This document shows positions 13,101-23,165 of a stretch of DNA of 64,000 nucleotides, piece by piece (positions within the stretch are counted from its first letter, which is position 1; each line of letters opens with the position of its first letter). The stretch comes from Pseudeuparius sepicola (taxonomy: Eukaryota > Arthropoda > Insecta > Coleoptera > Anthribidae). The stretch is taken from positions 992,001 through 1,056,000 of the forward strand of contig OY987298.1 in NCBI GenBank assembly GCA_963920635.1, given 5' to 3'. The notes beneath the pieces are model-generated. The model ran no database searches, was not told the DNA's origin, and worked only from the letters and a program-made list of their open reading frames with translations. A program made the position numbers and the translations under genes.

Positions 13101-16100
13101 TTTAAGTGACTTTTTGAGACGACAAAATTTTCTTGCAAAATTTGGTAGCCGAGTTTTTTTTTCGGAAGAGAAGTCATATTTCGGTATTATTTTTGGTGCA
13201 ATCTATAGAGGGCTATCATTATTTAATTTAATTTGCCTTATCTTTTTGTTAGAGATGGGTCGCTGGGAATATTCCCAGGAATATTCCCGGGAATATTCCC
13301 GGGACGGGAGCATTAAAAATTGGGAATATTCCCAACAAATGGGAGCATTGATTCGAAAACTCCCAAAACTCCCGGGAACATTCCCAAATTTTAAATTTGC
13401 CGCTATTAAGCTGTCAATTGTATAACTGATTGAGAATTTAGCCTCAAATTTTGGTTTTGAAAAATAAAACGTTCGTTTTAAATGATTTAATTTTAAATTT
13501 TAAATGAAGAACTAGGGCCCCTGCGGTTGCTCTCTGCTGTATATAGTGCTTGAGTTTTATTCACTACTGGTACTAGGTAAGTTTTCAGTTGAAGTTGTTT
13601 TTGTTGTTTATTTAATTAAAATTAAATAATTCTTTGAAAATGTAACTTCTGTGTACGATATTCAATGATGGAAATCAATAACAGGGCTATCAGCAAAAGT
13701 GTTTATTACAATAATATCTTTAATGAACCATAATTGTTATGTTCCAAGCTTTCGCCCTTTGATTAAGGGCTTCATCAGGGAATTATAAATTATATTAATA
13801 GTTCGATTATTCCAAGAATTATATAGTTTTTAAAAACCCCGGGAGTAAACCCATCACTACTTTTTGTGAATGTATCCTCTTCCCACACGTTTTCTAAGCA
13901 AAAAAGGTATACTTGGTGAATAAGGCCAAAGGTGGCCGTTTTCGCGAAATTTTCAAATTTCAGCATCGATGCAGGTGCATATCGACACTCGTATGCAATT
14001 AAATTCAAAATAAAATTTAAATAAACAAGCACATTTATTTTTTGACAATTTAATTAACTTGTTGTTGTTGTTGTTTTTTGCAAAATAATTTTGTAGTCTC
14101 AAAAAGTTACTTAAAAAAATCGAAAATAAAATTTCAATTTCAACACCCTGCATCTCGAAAACCAAACATCTGCATGGACCTATGTTCATATGAACTTTTC
14201 ATCATATTTTCCATTTTTCTTTTTAATTTTTTAAGCTATTACCGGACACCCCGTATAACATAAAAATAATTCTTCTTCGAACCAGTAAAATCTATATCAC
14301 AAAATCAAGTATTCTTTTTTTGGTCTTGAGCTCGTCAAATATCTTCTGGAGGTACAGGTATTTCATCAAGGTACACATAAAGGACTGTTAACCCATTCAG
14401 TCGGTTTTCGCTCATATTGTTTCTAATATAAATTTTTAAAATTTTCAGTTTTGAAAATATTCTTTCTGTCACACTGTAATTGTGCATAATTGTGATTTTG
14501 TCAGATGACATTCTCCACAAAATCCCTAGGAATTTTCTGTTAACCATGGGTATAACATTGGTACCTATATGTGTCTCAACCAGTTAATGACGTCACTCAT
14601 TGATTTATCAAGGCCTACTATAAAGACAGGCCCTGGCGCCCAAAAATCACGTGACCATCTTAGTCAGACGTTACATGTCATTTGTCACATAACTGAAAGC
14701 GGCAGCTTGGGTTTTGAGAAGTTTTCAATGTTTAAATTGTTTTTAAACGTGTTAGTTTATGTTTCAGAAACAAGTTTGTGTCTAGTGCGCGTGTGTCCTG
14801 GCGGAGGGGAACCGCCCAGGTGTTATTATTGGCCTCTGGGTGTCTGGGTGGGAGTCGTGCCGTCCAAGAGTATTGGTGCCGCTCGCACCGACGCGACGCG
14901 TTAGCGCTGTTAAGGGGAATTCTCCCCCGAACCACAGAATAGGGAACCCGGAATGGACTATTATGGACATGGGACAGTATTGGACAGTGGAGCCTGAGAC
15001 ACAGAGGGGTGAGCTGATTACGGCACATTCGCCAGTTCAGACGGTCCGGGTGGCTGGAAGCCGTTCCCGTTGACCACGTTCGGGTTGTGTATTTATTGTA
15101 TTCACCATTGTACGAAATAAATCAGTGTTGTAACATACTCGAGGATTTTCGTTGTCGACCTACGCCCTGATAATAATATGGTCTTTCACGCTGCCGATCA
15201 ACTGAGACCTCGTCAATATTTACAGTACTGAGGTTAGTTTTCATTTTTATTTCTCGTAAAAAATAACCTAAATACCAAATATTGGGTCTGTTTATACATA
15301 TTACAAAAGCCAGGAAGAAAGTGTCGCCATAACAAACATTTGTTTTGCCTCGGGATGAAAATTTCCGCCAAAAATGGATTCGTCAAATTCCAACTGAGAT
15401 TTTATTTCTAAAAAAACCCTTAAGTATGTGTGGCTAACACATTTTCAAGAAAGTGAAACAATTAAAGTGGACAAATGTGTTGTGGGAGGAAAATACCTAT
15501 AGAGAATATCACCTAAGCTAAAGGAACAATTTTTGAGAATGTGACAAAATATTGTGAGTGCAGTGCCGTTTAACTCTCAGCCTAAAACAGCTGAGGCAGG
15601 TTGAAAATTTTGAAAAAACAATTAGAGAAAGCTTGAATGCACAAAACCAATAATGTCATAGATGAAAGAAAACTTGCCAAATTGTTACGAAATTTGTTTT
15701 TTCTACTTATCTCCAAAAATGCCTTTCATTATATACGACTAAGTTGGTCACGTGACTACGCGATTATGCGTTAGCGCCGTGGCCTGTCTTTATCGTTGGC
15801 CTCGTTGATTTATGATGTGAAAAGTTACCAAAGTGATACGAAAAAAAGGGCATAATAAAATAAAAACCCTATTGCAATCACGATTATACCGCTATAAATA
15901 AAAATAACTATGACTACAACTCATTTTAATAATAATTTCAAACGTCATGGAAACACTTCTCATTTTGGTATTTTGTAATAATCAGCTGCTTTTGGCAGCG
16001 TCTATGGGCGGACTCAGGCAAATTTAGCTCGGTGTGTCAAAGTGACAGTGAAGGTTTTCCAGATCGTTCAAACTGGTTCAAACATTCGGTAATGAAAATA

Positions 16101-17762
16101 TTCGCGGGTTTTCTACGTTTTGTGAGTTTTACCGTCATCTATGTTGTTCTTGTTCATGTTGTTACTTTTCGTGTTATTAGTGCAAATGGGCTCGTTACTG
16201 ACCTGAACTTATGACCCGGTTGCATTTTTTGCTGCATTGATGCCAACTTAGGATATCGAAATTACCAGGGACTCTTTAAAATAAGGGGACCCAGCATGTC
16301 ACAGTCTATCACATAGGAAAAGTGAAGCCTTGTTTTCTGTATATCTCCAAGGAGACCACATAAGTGGGCTGGTACAAGGTTATGTATATGTCATAGTGTC
16401 CAATTGCCATCAGGTTTTATGTGACATGCCAGTGCCATAGATTCCAAAGGAGGCAAAATATTTCCCATCATAATTCACAATTTTTAACTTTTCTAACTTC
16501 CAGATACTCAGATGTGTCAATTAAAGGTAATGCGGCCGCCTGTAGTAGTCCCAATAATTGCAACCAGATTTTTCCTGTATCACCTTTAGTAATCCTACAA
16601 TTCTCATTACGTGGGCATTACGTATATAAGTAATATAACAATGCATGATTATATGTGTGACGTCATTCTAAATCCAACATGGCGGAACACCCAAGATGGT
16701 CATTAGAAGGTCTCCTCATTGAAGAGCTAGACTGTTCTAAACTAACCGGCAAACGACCTTGCAACAATGATGCGTTAACTGAGATGAATAGACTCAGACA
16801 CCTGGCCAAACTAAAAATTACAAAATAAATTAAAAGTAAAAAAATATTTTTAAAAAAAGCTTTTATTTAAATGCGCTAAAAAGAATAAAATAATCTTTTC
16901 TTTTAAAACTTTTACTATCAACTTATAACGTCATTCCACAATTTATATGATATAAAAGCTTGTCGCGAGATTTAAGTTTTCAAACTAAGTAAATACCACT
17001 ACTTAAATCTCGCGACAAGCTTTTATATCATATAAATTGTGGAATGACATTATAAGTTGATAGTAAAAGTTTTAAAAGAAAAGATTATTTTATTCTTTTT
17101 AGCGCATTTAAATAAAAGCTTTTTTTAAAAATATTTTTTTACTTTTAATTTATTTTTAGAAATCATATTAATTTTTACTAACAATCAAAGTACCTGTTAT
17201 TCTCCAATAAAATTGCGTACTTGGCATCATTGAGACCATTAGAATGGGAAAGAAACGGCCTCACTTTGGAAAGTATAATGCTGGGTCCCCTTACTTTAAA
17301 GGGTCCCTGGAAATTACCAATTGACAGTCCCAGTAAGGACTTCTTAAAATAATTAATTGGAGTATAGGTTGTTTTGCCTAATTTACGGTTACGCGCTGCA
17401 ACCGACAGAGTGTGTGCATAATATACGGCGCGGCGGCGCGTTCTCAAATCTACTGCACAGGTTTTAATTTAGAGAATCCCCCCCGAATACGCCACTGACC
17501 TCAACCATCTGAAAGACTTACCAGCGGTGAAACTGATGGTATGCCTCTGGCCGTTGGGGTCGACGTAAGAGTAGCTGCCTTTCCTGGTGCCGTCCGGGGT
17601 GCTTTCCTCCTTGTAGTCCACACCATCTTCCTGGGTGTACTGGGCCCCGAAACGACCGTCGCCACCCAAATACCTCTGTTCCGCTATGATGGCGGCAGTC
17701 TTGGGATCCCCGTGATAGCCCTGGCCAAGGGCCGACGCTATCGCCAACGACAAGACTAGAAG
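3977..17762 (-). CDS. Rebers-Riddiford (CPR) cuticular protein, three exons, 5' exon not found
   Basis: This encodes a secreted structural protein that binds chitin in the cuticle. Joining 17522-17762, 12545-12690 and 3977-4168 on the minus strand gives 193 codons including the TAG stop. The sequence starts inside a hydrophobic signal peptide (LLVLSLAIASALG). It then carries the R&R consensus G-x8-G-x6-Y-x-A: GSYSYVDPNG, then QRHTIS, then FTAGKHGF, with F for the first Y and K where E is usual. The C-terminal half is a low-complexity Q/P/Y repeat (PQPQYQPQQQYQ) ending in SFRQSK. All junctions use GT-AG: phase 1 after FTA-G, then phase 0. A polypyrimidine tract and AG precede codon 1, so a short start exon (typically Met plus a few codons) lies upstream. 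Introns of 4.8 and 8.4 kb are almost wholly transposon. The RR domain is secure; the exact subgroup is not. Confidence 0.88.
4727..6520. repeat. Foldback: arms about 0.6-0.85 kb around a transposase-bearing loop
   Basis: Left arm 4727-5578 is mirrored by 5966-6520. Examples are the GGCGCCTCATACGGACACG block near 4833 and its complement near 6390, and the AGATGGCGGTTACGCCCCCT block near 6207 mirrored near 5020. Arms differ by small indels, so this is not a trivial duplication. Confidence 0.75.
5584..5790 (+). pseudogene. Mariner/IS630-type transposase C-terminal fragment
   Basis: Reading on the plus strand through the foldback loop gives WGRLKYIVYQISPTTRDNM, then KIRIQECIRSLSRAE, then RLQQCIDCDGRHFEHLRKL and a TAA stop. 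This is the typical end of insect mariner/IS630 transposases (WG-LK—VY—P—, C-terminal HFEHL). The catalytic DDE part is absent. A TATAAAAAAAAAA run follows the stop. Confidence 0.65.
6521..7430 (+). repeat. Satellite array A: about four 254-bp units, plus orientation
   Basis: Each unit joins an AT-rich half (ATATATTACGCATCGCCC, ATTAATTTGGTGCG) to a GC-rich half (CACCAGAGGTCGCGCCGCGC, CGGCAACGCTGCAGCAG). The GC block recurs near 6640, 6893, 7147 and 7395, so the period is about 253. The last unit is diverged (ACCGCGCATCGGTACG). Confidence 0.9.
7431..8009. other. Unique spacer between opposed satellite arrays
   Basis: This stretch of about 580 bases is flanked by units in opposite orientation. 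It is less AT-rich than the arrays and contains a TATATAAAAG box near 7590, a GTCACGTGAC palindrome near 7637, several TACGTC/ACGTTC repeats, and the 31-bp hAT remnant at 7955-7985. No protein-coding region is recognised. A promoter function is conceivable but unproven. Confidence 0.45.
7955..7985. mobile_element. 31-bp hAT end-to-end remnant with 8-bp target duplication
   Basis: CAGGGACC at the start and AGAGTCCCTG at the end form a near-perfect inverted repeat. They match the termini of the hAT elements at 16266 and 36345 (CAGGGACTCTTTAAAATAAG). Direct repeats GTTTTACA at 7947-7954 and 7986-7993 are an exact 8-bp target duplication. Everything between the two ends has been lost. Confidence 0.8.
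8010..12370 (-). repeat. Satellite array B: about 17 units of 254 bp, minus orientation
   Basis: The block CGCGGCGCGACCTCTGGTGA recurs about every 254 bases: near 8041, 8295, 8637, 8891, 9147, 9403, 9658 and so on to 12180. Several sub-variants alternate in blocks: CGATGCG versus CGATGTG, GACGACCAG versus GACGATCAG, and ACCCTAAA versus ACCTACCCTAAA. This suggests multi-unit amplification. One unit near 8295 has a partial internal duplication. A CTGGT-GACG-ACCAG mini-hairpin occurs in some units. Confidence 0.93.
12545..12690 (-). CDS. CPR gene exon: end of the R&R domain and start of the P/Q/Y tail
   Basis: The exon is 146 bases, between acceptor TTTTCCAG and donor GTGAGA. It completes the motif (GKHGFQASGDGIPQPLP) and begins the tail with PQPQYTPLPQYNPP. 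It is squeezed between the tandem-array element ending near 12507 and the hAT element starting at 12858. Both insertions stop within a few hundred bases of the exon. Confidence 0.87.
13255..13395. repeat. GGGAATATTCCC palindrome cluster
   Basis: Several overlapping copies of GGGAATATTCCC and related CCCGGGAATATT occur after AGAGATGGGTCGCTGG, a string resembling termini of some hAT elements. It may be one end of another nested hAT. The partner end was not identified. Confidence 0.35.
13745..13787 (-). ncRNA. Hammerhead-ribozyme-like core
   Basis: On the minus strand, CTGATGA, then a GCCCTT/AAGGGC stem with a short loop, then GAAAGCTTGG reproduces the conserved CUGAUGA–stem II–GAAA core. Such motifs occur in Penelope-like retroelements. 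I could not identify a convincing stem III and cleavage triplet, so activity is doubtful. Confidence 0.35.
14335..14547 (-). pseudogene. hAT transposase C-terminal dimerisation (hATC) fragment
   Basis: This reads YSVTERIFSKLKILKIYIRN, then NMSENRLNGLTVLYVYLDEI, the classic hATC pattern (ERxFSxLKxxKxYLRxxMxxxRLxGL). It belongs to the enclosing 12858-17497 element. A related, better conserved copy is at 48346-48645. The catalytic core and zinc finger are not visible. Confidence 0.65.
14608..15804. mobile_element. 1.2-kb element with 8-bp duplication TTGATTTA
   Basis: TTGATTTA at 14600-14607 and 15805-15812 flanks ends that are mutual inverted repeats: AAGGCC…ATAAAGACAGGCCC on the left and GGCCTGTCTTTAT…GGCCT on the right, with a ggCGC/GCGcc extension and a shared TCACGTGAC block. 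A related copy at 45219-45226 has the target site once and no insert. The 8-bp duplication suggests hAT or a similar superfamily. A GC-rich internal part (14780-15180) looks LTR-like with AATAAA at about 15116. No transposase. Confidence 0.75.
16266..17309. mobile_element. hAT element (CAGGGACTCTTTAAAATA ends), copy 1, with nested repeat
   Basis: The 31-base ends are inverted repeats. GAAATTAC at 16258-16265 and 17310-17317 is an exact 8-bp target duplication. The empty site is present in the related sequence at 44769-44776. Inside, 16636-17157 is an inverted copy of the 42366 repeat. A second copy of this hAT is at 36345-38410 and a 31-bp remnant at 7955-7985. No transposase is evident. Confidence 0.85.
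16812..17156. repeat. 345-bp foldback (AAGCTTGTCGCG family)
   Basis: Arms of about 160 bases run from AATAAATTAAAAGTAAAAAA to CTCGCGACAAGCTTTTATAT around a loop of about 25 bases. A nearly identical foldback lies at 42366-42701. Related AAGCTTGTCGCG hairpins occur at about 33960-34360 and 34940-35310. Confidence 0.85.
17522..17762 (-). CDS. CPR gene exon: signal peptide and first part of the R&R domain
   Basis: The exon is 241 bases, with acceptor CATCAG before codon CTT and donor GTAAGT after phase-1 G. It encodes the end of a signal peptide, a mature N-terminus GQGYHGDPKTAAI, and the R&R core up to SFTA. Codons are noticeably more GC-rich than the flanking AT-rich transposon DNA. Confidence 0.88.
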
Positions 17763-20505
17763 CTGATGACGAAAGCGAAATGAGTCTACTGTCGTCTACT
17801 TTTGATACTAGGCGATATACACTGTGTCCCATATTCGACTATAGGAACAATATGGGAGGATGAACACCATCGAATTGATAAGTACCATTGAATTGACAAG
17901 TAGATGGAAGGAGTGTAGAGAGAGAAACTGGCAGCCAAACTTGAGTAAGTAAAATAGTAAAACCGCAACCCTCGATTTTTGAGAAAAACACCCAAAAACA
18001 CCCAAAATGGGACACCCTGTACAATTATTGTTACATCAAAAACAACAGGAATACTACTACAGTGTCAGAGAGAGTTTATTATACACACTCTGAGGCAGAC
18101 AATAATTTTTCTTACATTATGAGTATGAATTTAGAACAATGTGGAATTATGAACACAACTGATAGTGTTATTGTTATGTAGCTGTAACTCGTAGTGTGGT
18201 TATGTAGTTTGTGTTCAACATTGAAGTAACAAGTAGATGGCAGGAGTGTAGAGAGAGAAACTGGCAGCCAAACTTGAGTAAGTGAAATAGTAAATAAATC
18301 AGCTGATTCCGGCAAAAATCACATAACACAAAAGAGGTGTTTGTCCTAACTTTCTATTTTTGTGTCCTGTGCTTCAAACGAGTTCCGTTGTCAAACGTCA
18401 TTTTAATTTTCCTTCCGTCCCAAGTCCCAATACGAATAGGAGTAATTATTGTATTATTTATATTTGATTTGAGTTCGTGTCGTGGTGGCAGTTTGGTATA
18501 AAACGGCGTTGGGTTTTCTTAGTTGGTGTTTGGTTTAATATTATTTTTAGGTCGGAGAAAATTTAATTTAGCTATGTGGCTATATTCAAATTACAAAAAA
18601 AGAGGATCAACTCCTGTTGTATATTTGGATATACCAAACAGGGCGGAAAGAATAAGACTAGTGGGATTTCTTTTCATTCGTAAGTCTTAAAAATCATTGC
18701 TAATAACTTTGCAGTTTTCCAAGAGGTAAGGTGATATTATAGAGACAAGTGGATTGCAGCAATAAAAAGGAAAAATTTTGTACTGTCTACAAGTATTTAC
18801 TTGCATTTGTAGTCAACAATTTATTGACAGCAATTTCATAGAGAATTTTGGGCAGCGCAAACTTAAAAAGTATGTAATTACTACAGTTTTTTATTTTCCA
18901 AGTCATGATAGAAACTCTATCAAGGGAAAAACTGGCAAAATATTGTGCTAATGAACCTAGCTCTTCGTAGTCAAAGATGGAATTAATCTTGAGGTTCTGG
19001 TCCCTTTAATAATAATAAGGTAATTATTTGTAATTCTTTTTGTTAGATGCCTAAACATTAAAAATTATATAAAAATATGTAAAAGCTACTTGTCTTACAT
19101 GCTTTTCCTATTAAATTGAATTTTAAAATTAATAAATCAGTTAAGTGAAAATGTATACCTTATCCTAGATATTTTGTCGCCTTTATTCTAAAATAAACTT
19201 TTATTTTGGAATTTGTATTTTATTTGTCTCAATTTACTTCCAGGTACATAAAATTGCCATGTAGGTAATTTTTTTTAATCAATTCACTACTTTTTTCTGT
19301 GCAATATTTACATAATTGTGGCTATATAGAAAAATTCTCATTCCTACAAACAAGCCCCGAATTTCGGAATACAGATCATTCAATAAAGAGAATTACGGAA
19401 TATTCCCATTAAATTCGCCCATTAATATGCAACATCCCTATATACCTCCTTTGCCTGAATCAGCTGACACGTTCATTAGGCGTCCTTGTCTTACTTATTG
19501 CCATTTGAAACCTATCTCTCTCTAGAGTTGGCTGCCCCAAACAACAATGAAAGTGGTACCTGTGCGACTTCCATTGTACTTATCAATTCGATGATAAGTA
19601 AGCGACTTCCATTGTACTTATCAATTCGATGATAAGTAAGACTAGGACGCCTAATGAACGTGTCAGCTGATTCAGGCAAAGGAGGTATATAGGGATGTTG
19701 CATATTAATGGGCGAATTTAATGGGAATATTCCGTAATTCTCTTTATTGAATGATCTGTATTCCGAAATTCGGGGCTTGTTTGTAGGAATGAGAATTTTT
19801 CTATATAGCCACAATTATGTAAATATTGCACAGAAAAAAGTAGTGAATTGATTAAAAAAAATTACCTACATGGCAATTTTATGTACTTGGAAGTAAATTG
19901 AAACAAATAAAATACAAATTACAAAATAAAAGTTTATTTTAAAATAAAGGCGACAAAATATCTAAGGATAAGGTATACATTTTCAACTTTAATTACTTAT
20001 CTTAATTGATTTATTAATTTTAAAATTCAATTTAATAGGAAAAGCATGCAAGACGGGTAGCTTTTACATATTTTTATATAATTTTAATTGTTTAGGCATC
20101 TAACAAAAAGAATTACAAATAATTACCTTATTAAAGGGACCAGAACCTCAAGATTAATTCCATCTTTGACTACGAAGAACTAGGTTCATTTGCACAATAT
20201 TTTGCCAGTTTTTCCCTTGATAGTTTCTATCATGAATAAAGAATTGTATTAATTACATAGGTACTTTTTAAGTTTGCGCGGCCCAAAATTCTCTATGAAA
20301 TTGCTCTCAATAAATTGTTGACTACAAATGCAAGTAAATACTTGTAGACAGTACAAAATTTTTCCTTTTTATTGCTGCAATCCACTTGTCTCTAATATCA
20401 CTTTATCTCTTGGAAAACTGCAAAGTTATTAGCAAAGATTTTTAAGACTTACGAATAAAAAGAAACCCCACTATTCTTATTCTTTCCGCCCCGTTTGGTA
20501 CATCC

Positions 20506-22447
20506 TAGAGGCCCTGTATGACACGAAAAGTGACAGTTATTCGTTGGACAACAGATTTTGGCAGATCTAGTAACGTTGTTTTTATTATATTCTTATCTTG
20601 GCGGGTGCCAGTTTGTCAACAAAACTGTCGACAAATTATTGAGCGTGCTCATTTTCTTTTGCAAAAAGGAATGTTAACAGTTAAAAGTGACATCTTGTGT
20701 AATAAGAAACTGCAAGAATTCTGAGCAGGATGAATTTTTCATAACACCCTTTCCAAAAAGCGCAGAAGAACGAGCACGATGGTGCAAATGAAATACCCTA
20801 ACATGAGAGTTGGAAATGATACGAAAATTTGCGAGGTAAGTAAATTTAATTACATAAGTATCTCTAGTTCCTTTTAATTTTTTGTTTGATCTGTGATTTT
20901 AATCTACAGAATAATTTTCTTAATCTGCATCAGCAACATAACATAAGATACCTAAATTAATATACGTATTAAATATTAGTACCTACCTATTTATTTTCAA
21001 TAAAAGTCCATAAGGTTCTACAAACCCCCTATTAGAATTCTTATGAAAATTTCCCAATGTTAAAGAGATAAAATTAAAATTTTTGCCCTTCAAGGAGGTA
21101 AAACCTGTTAGGTAGGTATATTTACTGGACCGGGATAGGCATTTTTCGTTTCATGGAATAATAAAAATGTAAGTAAGTATCGGTGTTAGAGAGAGGAAGT
21201 TTTGAAGGAGCTTTATTTTATACCAAGACCAACAAAATCGGACAAAAAAGAAGTTAACACGGGTGGGAATATAAAGAACCCTTTTTGTGTAGTCAGTTAA
21301 ATGTGTGAGCTTATATTCCATTACAAATTTCTTGCTGATAAAAAAATAGCATTTGATGGCAGCGTTTTATTATGTTTAGGTAGCTTAAATTTATAGTTCT
21401 TTAACTTTCACAGGTTCACTTCTGTGACATGGATTTTGAGTGTCAGGTTGTGCTGAAGAAAGGATCATCTCCTGCAACGTTTGATGAACGTGACTTTAGC
21501 AAGAAAGAACCATTATTAAATATGTATAAATGTCTGAGAACTTGTACTAGTTTGATTTTTCCTATTTACTTACAATATATCTTTGAAAACAAAAATACTG
21601 TTGTCTTCTTTATTGAAATGTAGATGATCTCTCTTGCATTAAAAAGTTATTAACTTTTATTTTACAGAGACTAATATATCGATATTAAATACCTAGGTAC
21701 TCATTTTTTTATTCAGCCTAATTCCTATTATTATTGGTTGATTCATATTACCAAAACAAACTTTCCAACTTTTTGTTCCGTACAAATGTCAGTATTAATT
21801 GTCTTAAAATTATGATGGTAGGTATAAGAAGAGAGTTTGAAGAAACGAAACCATACAGTAAAACCATTTAAAAGAACTTTTTTATTTTTAAATGGACGGA
21901 ATAATAATTATTATTGCAGCTATGATTCCTATTGAAGAAATATTCGAAAGTTTGATTAGTTGGTATGCTAGAGGCTTGTTTAATTTTATGTACATATCTA
22001 TCTACATATACCACCCTCCTACAAAAATTTAATAAATGTGTTTATCCTGATATCCTAAAATTTCTGTTTTCTTGGAACAAATTATATGTTTCTTCACTTT
22101 TCCATTCAAACTTCAATAATTATTATTAGTGAAGCTTTGCAAATAACATACTACTACCTAACCTATTTACCTATTTATTGGTTTTATCTATATTTTTATA
22201 CATTTTAAACTGTGCCCTCATCTACCTACGCTTATGGCAGTTAACTGTCGTTAGCTTAACCTTAAAATCCAATTTTGATACATCGTGCTGCTAGGGGAAT
22301 GTTAGAAAGAGCGAAAAAATATATGTCTGTTGCACAAAATGAATTTCATGGGGAAAATAAGACCCTCGCCAGAGAGAGAGATCCGATCGTTGTCCAACCT
22401 CTGTTAAAACGAATAACTGTCACTTTTCGTGTCATACAGGGCCTCTA
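20506..22447 (+). mobile_element. P-like DNA transposon, 40-bp inverted repeats and 8-bp duplication
   Basis: The ends TAGAGGCCCTGTATGACACG… are perfect inverted repeats for about 40 bases. GTACATCC at 20498-20505 and 22448-22455 is an exact 8-bp target duplication. The other palindrome arm has the unoccupied site (GGATATAC, 18627-18634, one change). A THAP-like zinc finger remnant lies near the left end. The P superfamily is inferred from the 8-bp duplication plus THAP. No later transposase domains are intact. Confidence 0.7.
20672..21480 (+). pseudogene. THAP zinc-finger fragment of a P-type transposase, split by an intron and a frameshift
   Basis: ATG at 20672 opens MLTVKSDILCVIRNCKNSEQ, then DEFFITPFPKSAEERARWCK. 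One frame later come MKYPNMRVGNDTKICE and a GTAAGT donor. After a roughly 570-base intron (acceptor TTTCACAG before 21415), VHFCDMDFECQ follows. The spacing C-x4-C…W…C-x2-H matches the C2CH THAP signature (CVIRNC, ARW, ICEVHF). The frameshift just after ARWCK makes it a pseudogene. It ends about 21620 without a catalytic domain. Confidence 0.6.
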
Positions 22448-23165
22448 GTACATCCAAATACACAACAGGAGTTGACCCTCTTTTTTTGTAACAGAATGAA
22501 TATAGCCACCTAGCTAAATTAAATTTTCTCTCCGATCTAAAAATATAATATTAAACCAAAGACCAACTAAGAAAACTCAACGCCGTTTTATACGAAACTG
22601 CCACCACGACACGAACTCAAATCAAATATAAATAATACATTATTAATTATTTACTCCTATTCGTATTGGGACTTGGGACTGACAGAAGGAAAATTAAAAT
22701 GACGTTTGACAACGGAACTCGTTTGAAGCACAGGACACAAAAATAGAAAGTTAGGACAAACACCTCTTTTGTGTTATGTGATTTTTGCCGGAATCAGCTG
22801 ATTTATTTACTATTTCACTTACTCAAGTTTGGCTGCCAGTTTCTCTCTCTACACTCCTGCCATCTACTTGTTATTTCAATGTTGAACACAAACTACATAA
22901 CCACACTACGAGTTACAGCTACATAACAATAACACTATCAGTTGTGTTCATAATTCCACATTGTTCTAAATTCATACTCATAATGTAAGAAAAATTATTG
23001 TCTGCCTCAGAGTGTGTATAATAAACTCTCTGTGACACTGTAGTAGTATTCCTGTTGTTTTTGATGTAACAATAATTGTACAGGGTGTCCCATTTTGGGT
23101 GTTTTTGGGTGTTTTTCTCAAAAATCTCGGTTATTATTGAAGCTAGAGGGTTGCGGTTTTCACGT

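Larger units (their letters stand above)
12986..14253. mobile_element. TA-flanked palindromic MITE (CAGGGTGTCCGG ends)
   Basis: The terminus CAGGGTGTCCGG and the AAATGGAAAATATGACGAAA region near 13035 are mirrored at 14175-14253, with TA on both sides. It is Tc1/mariner-like by target and ends. The middle (about 13250-13800) holds a GGGAATATTCCC-rich block and a hammerhead-like motif and may itself be an insertion. No intact ORF. Confidence 0.7.
12858..17497 (-). mobile_element. 4.6-kb hAT element (CAGTGGCGTA ends), host to nested insertions
   Basis: The left terminus CAGTGGCGTATCCAGGA followed by a G-run is mirrored by C-run…GAATACGCCACTG at 17497. Flanking 8-mers ACTTCAAC (12850-12857) and ACCTCAAC (17498-17505) differ at one base and fit a hAT target duplication. 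A transposase C-terminal remnant lies at 14335-14547. Later insertions sit at 12986-14253, 14608-15804 and 16266-17309. The element occupies nearly all of a cuticle-gene intron. Confidence 0.75.
17955..23165. mobile_element. 5.2-kb palindrome (foldback) in the CPR upstream region
   Basis: The left arm, about 17955-19499, is mirrored by 19634-20497 plus 22456-23165. Outer ends contain ACCCAAAATGGGACACCCTG and its complement CAGGGTGTCCCATTTTGGGT. The 134-base centre carries two direct copies of a 38-base unit (CGACTTCCATTGTACTTATC…). The right arm is interrupted by the P-like element 20506-22447. Arms differ by scattered substitutions and small indels. Confidence 0.85.

Noticed and set aside
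14780..15180. Intact LTR retrotransposon
   Set aside because: Only a single LTR-like block with AATAAA; no second LTR, primer-binding site, gag or pol, and it lies inside a DNA element with its own ends.
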